From: DASUCS01 sp041166745
GTDB taxonomy: Bacteria > Actinomycetota > Acidimicrobiia > Acidimicrobiales > JACDCH01
Length of the DNA stretch: 64,000 nucleotides
Assembly: GCA_041166745.1 (NCBI GenBank)
Contig: JBEEGH010000034.1
Location: 186,001-250,000, forward strand
Reading direction: 5' to 3'
Below the pieces are notes generated by a model. It saw nothing but the letters and a program-made list of their open reading frames with translations. It was not told the origin of the DNA and made no database searches. The translations under genes were made by a program, and so were the position numbers. This document shows positions 41,106 through 49,595 of the stretch, one piece after another (within the stretch, counting starts at the first letter, position 1; each line of letters opens with the position of its first letter).

Positions 41106-42905
41106 TCACGCGGTCGTGCCCGCGCCACGAAGGGCGGGTTCGGCAGTGGCGCGCATTCGCTTGAGCACACGGCTGGTCACCGGTGTCACGCGCGGATGCA
41201 CGCCCCGGTTGGCGTCGCACGCCTGCTGCCAAGCGCTCGCGCGCTGCTCGTAGATGTCCGGATCGTCGAGCTCGAGACAGCTGAGGCGATCGGTATTGAG
41301 GTCGACGACCACGGTGTCGCCGTCCTCGACGAGCGCGATCGGGCCGCCGAGGAATGCTTCTGGCGCGACGTGACCGATGACGAGACCCACCGATCCGCCA
41401 GAGAAGCGGGCGTCGGTCATCAACGCGATGGTGATGTCCTTTCGGCGGCACAGCGCGGTGATGCGCGACGTGGGATCGAGGAGTTCGGGCATGCCGGGTG
41501 CGCCCCTCGGACCGGCGTAACGGATCACGACCATGTCGTTGTCCTCGAATGAGTCAGGCGAACTCTCCAGCGCCTCGATCAGCTCGCGCTCGCTGTTGAA
41601 CACCCGGGCCCGACCAGTGAAGACACCATCGGTGATGCCGCCTTCGACCCCGGCGACCTTGAGGATCGCACCGCCGTCCGGTGCCACGTTGCCGCGCAGC
41701 AGTCGAAGCCCTCCGCTGGCCTTGAAGGGCCGACCGATGGAATGGATCACGTCGTGATCAGGGGCAGGAGGGTCCAGTCGACCGACTTGTTCGGCCAGCG
41801 TTTCGCCTGTGCACGTGATGACGGTGCCGTCGAGAAACCCCGCGGCGAGCAGCTCCTTGACGACCACTTGGATGCCACCTCGTTCGTCGACATCGACCAT
41901 CGAGTAGTGACCAAACGGCCGCATGTTCACGAGGACCGGAATGCGCCGCGCGAGCTCGTTGAACTCGCCCTGACTCACGACGTCCCGCCAGAGGTCGAGT
42001 CCGGCGGCGCGCGCGAGCTCGACGCCGTGAAGCGCGACGTTCGTCGAGCCGCCCATCGCGATCGTGACTATCAACGCGTTGCGTAACGAAGTAGCAGTGA
42101 CGATGTCGCGCGGTCGGATGCCGAGCGTCGACATCGTCAGCAGGTTGTCGACCAGCCGCTGCGGGAACTCGTTCAACCGGCGGGGATGGTCAGAGGGCGG
42201 CGCCACCATGTCGAGTGGCTCCATCCCGAGCACGGCCATGAACGTCTGCATTGTGTTGTACGTGAACATGCCACCGCAGCTGCCTTGTCCGGGGCACGCG
42301 TGCAATGCGATACGGGAACGCGTCGCAGGATCCGGTTCGTCGGCGAACTGGAATGCACCGACCAGATCGATACGGTCCGAGGTTGCCGGGTCGATGCCGG
42401 GACGAATGGAACCGTCGGAAACGACTACCGCCGGAGCGTTGTGCTCGAGGATCGCGGCAAGGGTCCCGACCGGAGGCTTGTCGCACGCCACGACCGCGAT
42501 GAGGCCGGCAACGTCGTTTGCGTGCAGGTGCACATCCATGCAGTCGTTCGCGAGCTCGCGTCCGATCAGCGAGTAGCGCATCTGTTCGGTGCCGTTCAGC
42601 TGTCCGTCCGACACACCGAGGGTGTACGCCGGTGCAATCAGCCGAACGGCCAAGTCGTCCCGGCGGATGCGGTCGGACAGCGCCGAGTGGATCGCCGCGA
42701 CCTTGGCCGTCACGCCGAGATAGCACTGACTTTCGCCGAGATTGCCGACGACACCCCAGACCGGACAATGGATCTTCCCTGGGTCCTGACCGAGGAAGCG
42801 CGCGGTGCCGACGCGCTGCACATCGCGGCCGGGGTTCCCAGAAGTGAAGCCGACGGCTTCAGCCTCCAAGCTCGAGGTTGAGCTCGACGACAGATCGTTC
42901 GCCAT
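41106..42905 (-). CDS. IlvD/Edd family dehydratase
   Basis: A 599-residue Fe-S dehydratase. Cluster-ligand regions can be seen: the Cys in GNLGESQCYLGV, the motif VACDKPPVGTLAAI, and CPGQGSCGGMFTYNTMQTFM. The carboxylated-Lys and C-terminal blocks MTDARFSGGSVGLVIGHVAPEA are intact. The protein may be a dihydroxy-acid dehydratase (branched-chain amino acids) or a related sugar-acid dehydratase; the N-terminus (FLGQDPGKIHCPVWGVVGN) deviates from housekeeping IlvD, and no ilv genes are adjacent, so I favour a sugar-acid or catabolic role without certainty. It is divergent from an XRE/MmyB-type regulator. Confidence 0.87.
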   Translation of the reverse strand: MANDLSSSSTSSLEAEAVGFTSGNPGRDVQRVGTARFLGQDPGKIHCPVWGVVGNLGESQCYLGVTAKVAAIHSALSDRIRRDDLAVRLIAPAYTLGVSDGQLNGTEQMRYSLIGRELANDCMDVHLHANDVAGLIAVVACDKPPVGTLAAILEHNAPAVVVSDGSIRPGIDPATSDRIDLVGAFQFADEPDPATRSRIALHACPGQGSCGGMFTYNTMQTFMAVLGMEPLDMVAPPSDHPRRLNEFPQRLVDNLLTMSTLGIRPRDIVTATSLRNALIVTIAMGGSTNVALHGVELARAAGLDLWRDVVSQGEFNELARRIPVLVNMRPFGHYSMVDVDERGGIQVVVKELLAAGFLDGTVITCTGETLAEQVGRLDPPAPDHDVIHSIGRPFKASGGLRLLRGNVAPDGGAILKVAGVEGGITDGVFTGRARVFNSERELIEALESSPDSFEDNDMVVIRYAGPRGAPGMPELLDPTSRITALCRRKDITIALMTDARFSGGSVGLVIGHVAPEAFLGGPIALVEDGDTVVVDLNTDRLSCLELDDPDIYEQRASAWQQACDANRGVHPRVTPVTSRVLKRMRATAEPALRGAGTTA

Positions 42906-43007
42906 GACGCCTCCGAGACAGTTGCGTTGTTCGTCGAGGGTCGCGCCGGAATGGGCGAAGAGGGAGCCCCAGCAGGTGGTGGCATTGCTGGTACTACCTT
43001 TCGCGCT

Positions 43008-43787
43008 GTGCGGGCACCCGAGCTCGGCGAGTTCTTACGGTCGCGGCGCGCCCTCGTCGACCCGTCGGCGGTGGGGTTCCCTGTCGACCGGCGCCGCACC
43101 CCGGGTCTGCGACGTGAAGAGCTCGCCTCACTCGCAGGCGTGACAGTGTCATGGCTTGCCAAGCTCGAACAGGGCCAGGCACACGCGGTTTCAAGTGAGG
43201 TGCTCGGGTCGCTGGCCCGCGCGCTGCGCCTGACGGAGACGGAGCGGGACCACCTGTTCGCGCTTGCCGGGTTCCACACCACCGAGCACGACGTCGATGC
43301 GATCGTGACCGATGCGCTGCGGACGCTGCTCGATGAACTCGAACCGAACCCCGCGTACCTCCTTGATCGGTGCTGGAACATCGTCGCCTGGAATCAGGCC
43401 GAGGCTGCGCTCTTCCCCGGGCTTCTCACCCGAGTCGCCGAACCGAACCTGCTCGAGTTGGTGTTCTTGGACGACGACCTCCGCCACCTCATGGCAGACC
43501 ACGACGAGGAGCTCGTCCGTCTCGTCGCACAGTTCCGTCTCCACTGCACCGACTGGCCCGATGATCCACAGATCGAGGCGTTGGTCGACCGACTCCGGAC
43601 ATCATCACCGGACTTCGCTGCACTCTGGGAGGCGAAGGACGTCGCACCGTTCGTCACCACCCGTCGACTGTTCGACCATCCCACTGCGGGACGTCTCGAA
43701 CTCGACCACCATCGGCTCGCCGTGCTCGACCAGCCCGGCATGCAACTGGTCGTCTACACGCCTGCCCTGGGCACCGACGGCGCGTAG
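43008..43787 (+). CDS. XRE-family regulator with MmyB-like ligand domain
   Basis: A 259-residue regulator of the same family as 983-1849. The HTH has LGEFLRSRRALVDPSAVGFPV, RRRTPGLRREELASLAGVTVSWLAKLEQGQ. The ligand domain has AYLLDRCWNIVAWNQAEAALFPG. I start at GTG 43008, directly before the conserved segment, although the frame is open from an ATG at 42951. It is divergent from the IlvD-like gene, which it may regulate. Its stop is ten bases before the P-loop kinase gene, suggesting cotranscription. Confidence 0.88.
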   Translation: MRAPELGEFLRSRRALVDPSAVGFPVDRRRTPGLRREELASLAGVTVSWLAKLEQGQAHAVSSEVLGSLARALRLTETERDHLFALAGFHTTEHDVDAIVTDALRTLLDELEPNPAYLLDRCWNIVAWNQAEAALFPGLLTRVAEPNLLELVFLDDDLRHLMADHDEELVRLVAQFRLHCTDWPDDPQIEALVDRLRTSSPDFAALWEAKDVAPFVTTRRLFDHPTAGRLELDHHRLAVLDQPGMQLVVYTPALGTDGA

Positions 43788-43796
43788 AAATCGTGC

Positions 43797-44282
43797 ATGG
43801 TGAAGTCATCGACGCGGCTCGTGCTGATCTGTGGGCTTCCAGCCTCAGGCAAGTCGACGCTCGCTCGTCAGCTCGCACCCAAGATCCCTGCCATCAGGTT
43901 GGACAAGGACGAGTGGGTGACTCAACTGGGTGCTGACTTGTGGGATGAAGCGTTCCGAGTGCGTCTCGAACATCAGCTGTGGGTTCTTTCCCAGGACCTC
44001 CTGGCCCGGGGCCAAAGCGTGATTCTGGAGTGGGGCCACTGGGCGCGAGCTGAACGGGATGAGAAACGACTCGGGGCACGAGCCTTGGGGGTGGGAGTCG
44101 AACTCCACTATCTCGATGCGCGCTTGGAGGAGCTGATCGAGCGAGCTGAACGCCGTAACGCATCGGGCGAATGGAGCGCCGCGCCTATGACACGCGCTCA
44201 CTTTGAAATGTGGGCAACGGTGTTTCAACCTCCCGATGACGAGGAGATCTTGTTGTTCGACAAGCCCCTTGACGAAGCTTGA
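43797..44282 (+). CDS. P-loop kinase-like AAA protein
   Basis: A 161-residue ATP-binding protein. Walker A is LICGLPASGKSTLARQLA near residue 12, followed by RLDKDEW and the second acidic motif in VILEWGHWARAERDEK, with a LID-like RAERRNA. This matches small AAA_33/chloramphenicol-phosphotransferase-like kinases found as orphan genes in many bacteria. The phosphate acceptor is unknown. GC content is lower than in neighbouring genes, which could mean recent acquisition. It converges on the MerR-PurC fusion with 68 bases between stops. Confidence 0.85.
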   Translation: MVKSSTRLVLICGLPASGKSTLARQLAPKIPAIRLDKDEWVTQLGADLWDEAFRVRLEHQLWVLSQDLLARGQSVILEWGHWARAERDEKRLGARALGVGVELHYLDARLEELIERAERRNASGEWSAAPMTRAHFEMWATVFQPPDDEEILLFDKPLDEA

Positions 44283-44350
44283 TCTCGTCGAACTCGTATC
44301 GTGCTGCGTCCTACGCAGGTCTCGCGTGGAGGTCTGCTACTGCGCAGCCT

Positions 44351-45514
44351 TCAGACGAATTGCTGCGTGAGCTCCGCGACCTCGTCGAAGTTCTTCTTGA
44401 TGTCCGGCAAGGACTGGCTGCCGTCGCGGTAGGCCTGCTTTGACATGTCCTTGTCCCCGAAGCGAAGTCGCCCGGAGTCGCTGTCTATGACATCGGCGAC
44501 CAACAGACTGCCCGTCTCGCGGTCAAAACCGCATTCGATCTTGAAGTCGAAGTACGTGCCGCCGAGCGCCCCCCACGCTTGCTCGACTATCTCGAAGGTT
44601 CGGATGGTGAGCTCGCGGAGCTGTTCAACAAGCTCAGGGGTGACCGTTGCATAGCGACTGTGCGACAGCGGCTGCTCGCTGATGAGATCACCTGCGTTGA
44701 CGTCGCCGAGCTGAATGGCCGCCTTCGTGTTGGGCACGAAACGTCGTAACACGCCGCCCGCGAAGTCGAACTCCAGGAGCGGATCGTGGTTGGCGTCATC
44801 CTTCTCGAAGACTTCGAAGACGAGATCAGCAAACACGGTGCCGTCGGCGATGTCGGCGTTCCGGTCGAGGAAACTGCCAGTGGCGATCCGTCGCGCGACG
44901 AGTTCGAGCGGAAGCATCTCGACATTGCGCGCCCGGAAGGTGACTGGGTCGAGCTGCTCGACGAAATGGGTGGGCACACGATTGGCGTTCAGGAGGCGGA
45001 AGACGTTGCAGGTCGTCGTTGTAGACGACGCGGCCTTGCCGTCGATGACATCGCGCCTGGCCCCGTCGTCCGCCGTGATGTCGTCCTTGCTGCGGATCAA
45101 CACCGTTCCGTCGCCGGCGTCGAGGATGACCTTGGTCTTGCCTTCGTTCAACGCCGCAAAGCGCTCTGCTGGTGTCGGGGTCGTTCCCATTGTCTCGGCC
45201 TCCATCGCTTGTTCGATCGCCGCGACAAGTCCTTGCAAGCGTTGGATGCGGTCGAGCAGCAACCCGCGTTGATAGGCGAGATGCTCGACTGCGTCCCTCG
45301 GCGAAGCGAGGACAGCGGCGATGTGATCAAGAGAGAACCCGAGTTCGCGGTAGAAGAGGATCTGTTGCAGCCGCTCGAGGTCCGCGTCGTCATAGACGCG
45401 GTAACCCGACGACGATCGTCCGGCCGGCGACAGCAACGCGATGTGCTCGTAGTGGTGAAGCGTTCGGACCGTGACGCCCGACCACTGCGCAACCTCTCCG
45501 ACCGTGTAGCCCAT
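44351..45514 (-). CDS. MerR-type DNA-binding domain fused to SAICAR synthetase (PurC)
   Basis: A 387-residue fusion. Residues 1 to 70 are a TipA-like MerR HTH (YTVGEVAQWSGVTVRTLHHY, GYRVYDDADLERL), 71 to 107 a coiled coil, and 121 to 387 a SAICAR synthetase. The enzyme part has NEGKTK (K126), ITADDGARR, RRIATGSFLDRN, KDDANHDPL, DFKIE (K325, E327) and ADVIDSDSGR (D341, D346, R349), so ATP- and metal-binding residues appear intact. It resembles the PAICS-type synthetase of animals more than E. coli PurC, and has an extra segment of about 40 residues after HDPL. GGAGGGAG precedes the ATG. A MerR-type promoter lies upstream, and an internal ribosome site could make the enzyme alone from M109. Confidence 0.9.
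   Translation of the reverse strand: MGYTVGEVAQWSGVTVRTLHHYEHIALLSPAGRSSSGYRVYDDADLERLQQILFYRELGFSLDHIAAVLASPRDAVEHLAYQRGLLLDRIQRLQGLVAAIEQAMEAETMGTTPTPAERFAALNEGKTKVILDAGDGTVLIRSKDDITADDGARRDVIDGKAASSTTTTCNVFRLLNANRVPTHFVEQLDPVTFRARNVEMLPLELVARRIATGSFLDRNADIADGTVFADLVFEVFEKDDANHDPLLEFDFAGGVLRRFVPNTKAAIQLGDVNAGDLISEQPLSHSRYATVTPELVEQLRELTIRTFEIVEQAWGALGGTYFDFKIECGFDRETGSLLVADVIDSDSGRLRFGDKDMSKQAYRDGSQSLPDIKKNFDEVAELTQQFV
45188..45203 (-). promoter_or_regulatory. Internal ribosome binding site and ATG within the MerR-PurC gene
   Basis: GGAGG (45203-45199) lies eight bases before the in-frame ATG of Met109 (45190-45188), exactly at the boundary between the coiled coil and the SAICAR synthetase domain. 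Initiation here would give a free 279-residue enzyme. The same design is known for TipAL/TipAS in Streptomyces lividans, where an internal start yields the ligand-binding half alone. Use of this start is inferred. Confidence 0.55.
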
Positions 45515-45532
45515 GTTCTCCCTCCGATGGTG

Positions 45533-45563
45533 ACTGAACAGCCTGACGCTACGTCGGGGTCAA
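45533..45563 (-). promoter_or_regulatory. MerR-type promoter with 19-base spacer
   Basis: On the minus strand TTGACC (45563-45558) and TTCAGT (45538-45533) are separated by 19 bases, the elongated spacer typical of MerR-controlled promoters. Within the spacer region CCCGACG and CGTCAGG (45558-45542) form a near-perfect dyad. The message would have a short leader containing GGAGGGAG. This supports autoregulation by the MerR domain of 44351-45514. Confidence 0.6.
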
Positions 45564-45620
45564 GGGAATTTGTTCAATTCCGGTGAGCCGTCTCGCGGTT
45601 CGTCGTAGGAGGGATCGTCG

Positions 45621-46166
45621 CTACGGTTTGCGCGTGATGCCGACCTCGGTCGGGTTGGCAAGCATGTCGTATACGGCGGAGTACTTCGCGCCGGCGGCCA
45701 TCAACGCGTCCTTCTGGGCGTCATCACATTCGGCGTCGATGTCGAACTCGACAGTGACGTCGCTGAAGCCCTTGCGGATGTCGGGGTCGATGCCGAGCAC
45801 GCCGCGCACGTCGATGTTGGCGCTCACCGTCGACGAAACTCGGTTCAGCTTGATGTTGCGAGCCGCGGCGCCGGTGGCCACGCCGGCGGTGATGCACGCG
45901 GCCAGCGCGTGCAGCACGTACTCCTGCGGCGTCGGTCCGTGTCCATGCCCGAGCGTGGGATGGTCGGCCCGGAAGGTGAATTCGGCGACGTGCTTCTGCT
46001 CCGCACCGATCCCGTACCACTCGTAGATCGACGACTCGCTCGCAGTGCCCTCGACCCACTCGTTCTTGGCGGAGAAACGGAAGGCCGCAAGGTCGCCGTT
46101 CTCTCGGAACCTGGCGATCGCTCCGAACATCTTGTCGCACGGAACGCCGTTGATCTCTTCGGCCAT
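45621..46166 (-). CDS. OsmC family protein
   Basis: A 181-residue OsmC-like protein. The motif HGHGPTPQEYVLHALAACITAGVATGAAARNIKL includes the conserved Cys of the family peroxidatic site (AACI), and VSANIDVRGVLGIDPDIRKGFSDVTVEFDIDA is the second half. The N-terminal Cys partner region is less clear. Members reduce organic hydroperoxides or serve as small thiol-dependent hydrolases. I start at ATG 46166, with AAGGGG eight bases upstream. It is divergent from the methyltransferase gene at 46263. Confidence 0.88.
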   Translation of the reverse strand: MAEEINGVPCDKMFGAIARFRENGDLAAFRFSAKNEWVEGTASESSIYEWYGIGAEQKHVAEFTFRADHPTLGHGHGPTPQEYVLHALAACITAGVATGAAARNIKLNRVSSTVSANIDVRGVLGIDPDIRKGFSDVTVEFDIDAECDDAQKDALMAAGAKYSAVYDMLANPTEVGITRKP

Positions 46167-46262
46167 GGTGTCCACCCCTTCGACGTCGTGGACAGTATCT
46201 CGATCGACGCGGGACGTGCCTAGGGTGGCGACTGTTGGGGATGGCGCGACGCGGGAGGGCGT

Positions 46263-47042
46263 GTGATGTCGTGGGAGATGGTCGACGAAGGTTGGGGGCG
46301 CAAGGCCGCCGAGTTCTCCACGTTGCACGAGCCGTCGACCTGCCGCGAGTACGTCGCCGTGCACCATCGCCTCGGACTCGGTCCGAGCGACACGTTGCTG
46401 GACATGGCATGCGGATCCGGTCTCGCGCTGGAACTGGCGAGTGTTGTCGGGGCGACGTGCTCGGGGATCGACGCGTCGCCGCGACTCGTCGCGGTGGCGC
46501 AGCACCGCAACCCGACGGCCGACATCCGCGTAGGTGACATGCAGGCGTTGCCGTGGGACGACGAGAGCTTCGACATCGTCACCAGCTTCCGTGGCATCTG
46601 GGGCACGACGCCGGTGGCGGTCGACGAAGCACACCGCGTGCTCGTGCCCGCCGGGCGACTGGCGATCACGGTGTGGGGAAACGTCGGCAAGTCACCTGGT
46701 GGTTGGATGTTCCTGCCGTTCACATGGGCAACAGAGCAACAGGTCCAACACCAAGCCGACATGGTTGTTCTCGGCCGGCCGGGCATCGGCGAAGCGTTCC
46801 TCGCCGAGCACGGGTTCGACGTGGAAGAGCGCTTCGAGATCCCGTTCGTGTACGAGTTCGCCGACCCCGAGACCTACGCGCGGGGCATGGCCTCGACGGG
46901 CCCTTCATTCGAGTCGATCCAGACCATCGGAGAGGAAGCGTTCCTCGAACGCGCGACGGAACTCGCCACGGCGCATGTGCGCGACGGGCTGCCGTTGCGC
47001 GGCGAGATCCAGGTGTTCGGCTACATCGGCACGAAACGCTGA
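46263..47042 (+). CDS. Class I SAM-dependent methyltransferase
   Basis: A 259-residue methyltransferase. Motif I is LLDMACGSGLALELAS, strand 2 ends in CSGIDASPRLV, and motif IV/post regions are DMQALPWDDESFDIVTSFRGIWGTTPVAVDEAHRVLVPAGRLAITVWG. Starts GTG 46263 and ATG 46266 are adjacent; the ATG is as good. The substrate is unknown. Its 3' end overlaps the convergent monooxygenase gene by 22 bases. It is divergent from the OsmC gene. Confidence 0.88.
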   Translation: MMSWEMVDEGWGRKAAEFSTLHEPSTCREYVAVHHRLGLGPSDTLLDMACGSGLALELASVVGATCSGIDASPRLVAVAQHRNPTADIRVGDMQALPWDDESFDIVTSFRGIWGTTPVAVDEAHRVLVPAGRLAITVWGNVGKSPGGWMFLPFTWATEQQVQHQADMVVLGRPGIGEAFLAEHGFDVEERFEIPFVYEFADPETYARGMASTGPSFESIQTIGEEAFLERATELATAHVRDGLPLRGEIQVFGYIGTKR

Positions 47043-48289
47043 ACGACGTCAGCCCCGAGGTAGCCGACGAGGTGCTCGGCCAGATCGGCGGTGTCGTCGG
47101 CGGCGCCGTGGATGAAGCTCGACTTGCGACGCCGTAAGAATGTGCCACCGAGGAAGTAGACACCCGGCGCGTCCACGACACCGCCGTCGTGACGCAGCCG
47201 GCTCGAACCGTCGAACACGTCGAGCTCAAGCCACGAGAAGTCCGGCTTGAACCCGGTGGCCCATACGACGCTGCGGATCTCGCCGCGTGCGAAGTCCAGC
47301 ATCAACGGGAGATCGGGCGCCACCCGCGTCCGCTCGTGACGTTCGGCCGGAGCGACCTCGCGATCGAGGGCGTGGTCGGTGATCCACGCGTCGATGTCGT
47401 CGAGCAACCGATCGAGCTTCTGGTCCGCGAGCGCGCAGTGGTTGCGGAGGCCGCCGGAGAACATGGCCACCCCATCACGGATCGCACCGAGGCGGCCGCG
47501 CAACTGAACGCCGCGATCCGTGAGGGCGTTGAGGTCGAGCGTTCGCCGTTCGGGTGTGCCGACGAGTTGCGGGGACGCTACCCCGCGAGCCTTGAGGATC
47601 TCTTCGATGTCGTCATACCGCTCGTCGAGCCTGCCGATCGCGTCCATCCAGTGCTGGATGTCGCGGCCGCGATAGGTACGAGGCATGCGGACGTGCTCAC
47701 CGACCGACAACGACACCGGCCGACCGGAGGCGTGGATCTCGTCCGCCAGTTGCATGCCGGTGGCCGCGGCCCCGACGACCAAAACGCCACCATCGGGCAA
47801 CTGGGCCGGGCTTCGGTATTCCAGCGGATTCACGCTGACGACGTCGCTCGGCAGTCCCGCGGCAAACGGAGGGACGCTCGGTCGGTTGCAGGCGCCGCTC
47901 GCGAGCACGACACACCGACACGTCCAGGCTCCTCGGTCGGTGACGACGTCGTAGCCGCGGTCCCTGGCGCGCACCGCGGTGACCGTTGTGTCCGGCTGCA
48001 CCGGTGCGCTGATCGCCGACGCATAGTCGCGGATGAAGCCGGCGATCTCGCTGGCGCTCATGAAGTCATCGGGCGCGTCGCCGTCGTACGACCTTCCAGG
48101 CAGCGTGGTCTGCCAGTTGGGGGTCAGCAGCGTGAACGAGTCCCACCGTTGCCGTTGCCATGAGCTCCCAACCTCGTGCCGTTCGAGCACGACGTGGTCG
48201 ACGCCGCGATCCGCGAGGCGCTTGCTCATCGCCAGCCCGCTGTGGCCGGCGCCCACGACGACGACGGTGGTCGTAGCGTCGGCGGGCAT
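47021..48289 (-). CDS. Flavin-containing monooxygenase-like NAD(P)/FAD protein
   Basis: A 422-residue flavoprotein. The FAD motif is VVVVGAGHSGLAMSKRLADRGV, followed by VGSSWQRQRWDSFTLLTPNW, the typical W-W-x-FTLLT block of this family; the NADPH motif is VLVVGAAATGMQLADEIHASG; and the C-terminal ATG-type motif is VVWATGFKPD. Members oxygenate N, S or carbon next to a carbonyl, or are related indole-3-pyruvate monooxygenases. ATG 48289 is chosen, with the motif starting eight residues later. The P450 gene lies upstream on the same strand, 109 bases away. Confidence 0.9.
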   Translation of the reverse strand: MPADATTTVVVVGAGHSGLAMSKRLADRGVDHVVLERHEVGSSWQRQRWDSFTLLTPNWQTTLPGRSYDGDAPDDFMSASEIAGFIRDYASAISAPVQPDTTVTAVRARDRGYDVVTDRGAWTCRCVVLASGACNRPSVPPFAAGLPSDVVSVNPLEYRSPAQLPDGGVLVVGAAATGMQLADEIHASGRPVSLSVGEHVRMPRTYRGRDIQHWMDAIGRLDERYDDIEEILKARGVASPQLVGTPERRTLDLNALTDRGVQLRGRLGAIRDGVAMFSGGLRNHCALADQKLDRLLDDIDAWITDHALDREVAPAERHERTRVAPDLPLMLDFARGEIRSVVWATGFKPDFSWLELDVFDGSSRLRHDGGVVDAPGVYFLGGTFLRRRKSSFIHGAADDTADLAEHLVGYLGADVVQRFVPM

Positions 48290-48398
48290 CGAGCCAGTAT
48301 GACGCACGTCATTTTGCGAAGGATCCGGTGAGGCCAAACCCGTCAGCGCCGACCTCGAGGCGGTGCTTTCTAGCTGTAGAGAACTCGTCCTTGCTTGT

Positions 48399-49595
48399 TC
48401 ACCCGCGGCGGGTGACCGGGAGGGCCGCCGGGCTGCGCCCCAGGACTTCGCGCCAGTCGGCGCCGTCGAGGTCGAACAAGGGTGCGAGCTCGCGCGATGG
48501 CTCGGCGAACGTCGCGACGACTTCTTCGAGCGTCATTCGAGCGAGCGCCGCGCCGAGGCAGTAGTGGGGTCCAGACCCAAAGGACAGGAGGCGGGGCGCA
48601 TCAGGCTGAGCGAAGCGCTGGGGCCGAAACGTCTCAGGGTCGTCCCAGACGCTGTCGTCGCGGTTGGCCGACGCCGTGGAGAGAAAGACCAACGAGCCTG
48701 CGGGCCGCTCGACGCCGCCGATGTCGACAGGCTCGGCCAGGGTGCGTGGAACGAATGGAATCGACGGCTCGAAGCGAATCGTCTCGTTCACGATGTCAGT
48801 GGCGGAGGCCTCACCGTCGCGCACGAAGTGCAGCGAGTCTGGATGACGCAGGAGCGTGAGCAGCGTGCAATGGATCTGGCTTGCTGTCGTGTCGTGCCCG
48901 CCGACGATGAGGTTGCCGACCATCGTCACCAGCTCCTCACGGGTGAGCCGGTCGCCGTCCTCCTCGGCGTCGAGCAAGTCGCTGATCAGGTCGTCGTCGC
49001 GGTGAGCCGATCTCTCCGCGACGATGCGGTCGACCTCGACGGTGAGTTCGACAAGGGCGTCGCTCGCCTCTTGGATCTGCTCGGCGGTCATCAGGCCGAA
49101 CACAGGGCTGAGCGCGTCGCCGTACTTCACGAACCGGCCGACCTCGCCGTCGGGCACACCTAGGAGACGACAGATCACGGCGATCGGAAGATCGGCAAAC
49201 AAGTCGACGAGGTCGCCTTCGCCGATGTCGGCGAGCTGCGAGAGCTTCTCGCTCGCCAACTGGCGCGCCCATGCCCGGTGGCGCTCGACCGACCGCGGGG
49301 TGAATGCTCGGGCAACCAGTCGCCGTAGCCGATGGTGCGGCTCACCTTCATTCGTGAACATGAGGCTGCCGTACCAGCGGCGGAGCTCACTGTCGCCGAT
49401 CCCCATGAAGTCGAAGAACGAAAGACCGACGCCCAGAACGCGCGGGTCGTGGGCGAGGCGCTCGACCTCGGCGTAGCGCAGCACGACGACGGCGCCGGTG
49501 TCCGCGTCGATGGCTGTCGGCGACGCCGCTCGTGCCTGGCGCAAACCGTCGTGAAGCGACTCGTCGATAGCTCGTTGGAGCACCGGCTCAGACAT
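48399..49595 (-). CDS. Cytochrome P450
   Basis: A 398-residue class I P450. The heme loop is FGSGPHYCLGAALAR (Cys near residue 346), the I-helix is GNLIVGGHDTTASQI, and the K-helix ExxR is NETIRFEPSIPFVPR. Length and features are those of a soluble bacterial P450 that takes electrons from a ferredoxin; no ferredoxin gene is adjacent. The ATG at 49595 lies inside the end of the sulfotransferase gene (8-base overlap), so the two genes are translationally coupled. A pathway that oxidises and sulfates (or desulfates) a lipid or sterol is possible but not demonstrated. Confidence 0.95.
   Translation of the reverse strand: MSEPVLQRAIDESLHDGLRQARAASPTAIDADTGAVVVLRYAEVERLAHDPRVLGVGLSFFDFMGIGDSELRRWYGSLMFTNEGEPHHRLRRLVARAFTPRSVERHRAWARQLASEKLSQLADIGEGDLVDLFADLPIAVICRLLGVPDGEVGRFVKYGDALSPVFGLMTAEQIQEASDALVELTVEVDRIVAERSAHRDDDLISDLLDAEEDGDRLTREELVTMVGNLIVGGHDTTASQIHCTLLTLLRHPDSLHFVRDGEASATDIVNETIRFEPSIPFVPRTLAEPVDIGGVERPAGSLVFLSTASANRDDSVWDDPETFRPQRFAQPDAPRLLSFGSGPHYCLGAALARMTLEEVVATFAEPSRELAPLFDLDGADWREVLGRSPAALPVTRRG

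Noticed and set aside
44304..44318. Small hairpin CTGCGT-CCT-ACGCAG between two convergent genes as a terminator
   Set aside because: Only a 6-bp stem and no T-rich tract; too weak to call.
45565..45581. Inverted repeat GGAATT-TGTTC-AATTCC upstream of the MerR-type promoter
   Set aside because: Short and just outside the promoter; could be chance, so not listed as a feature.
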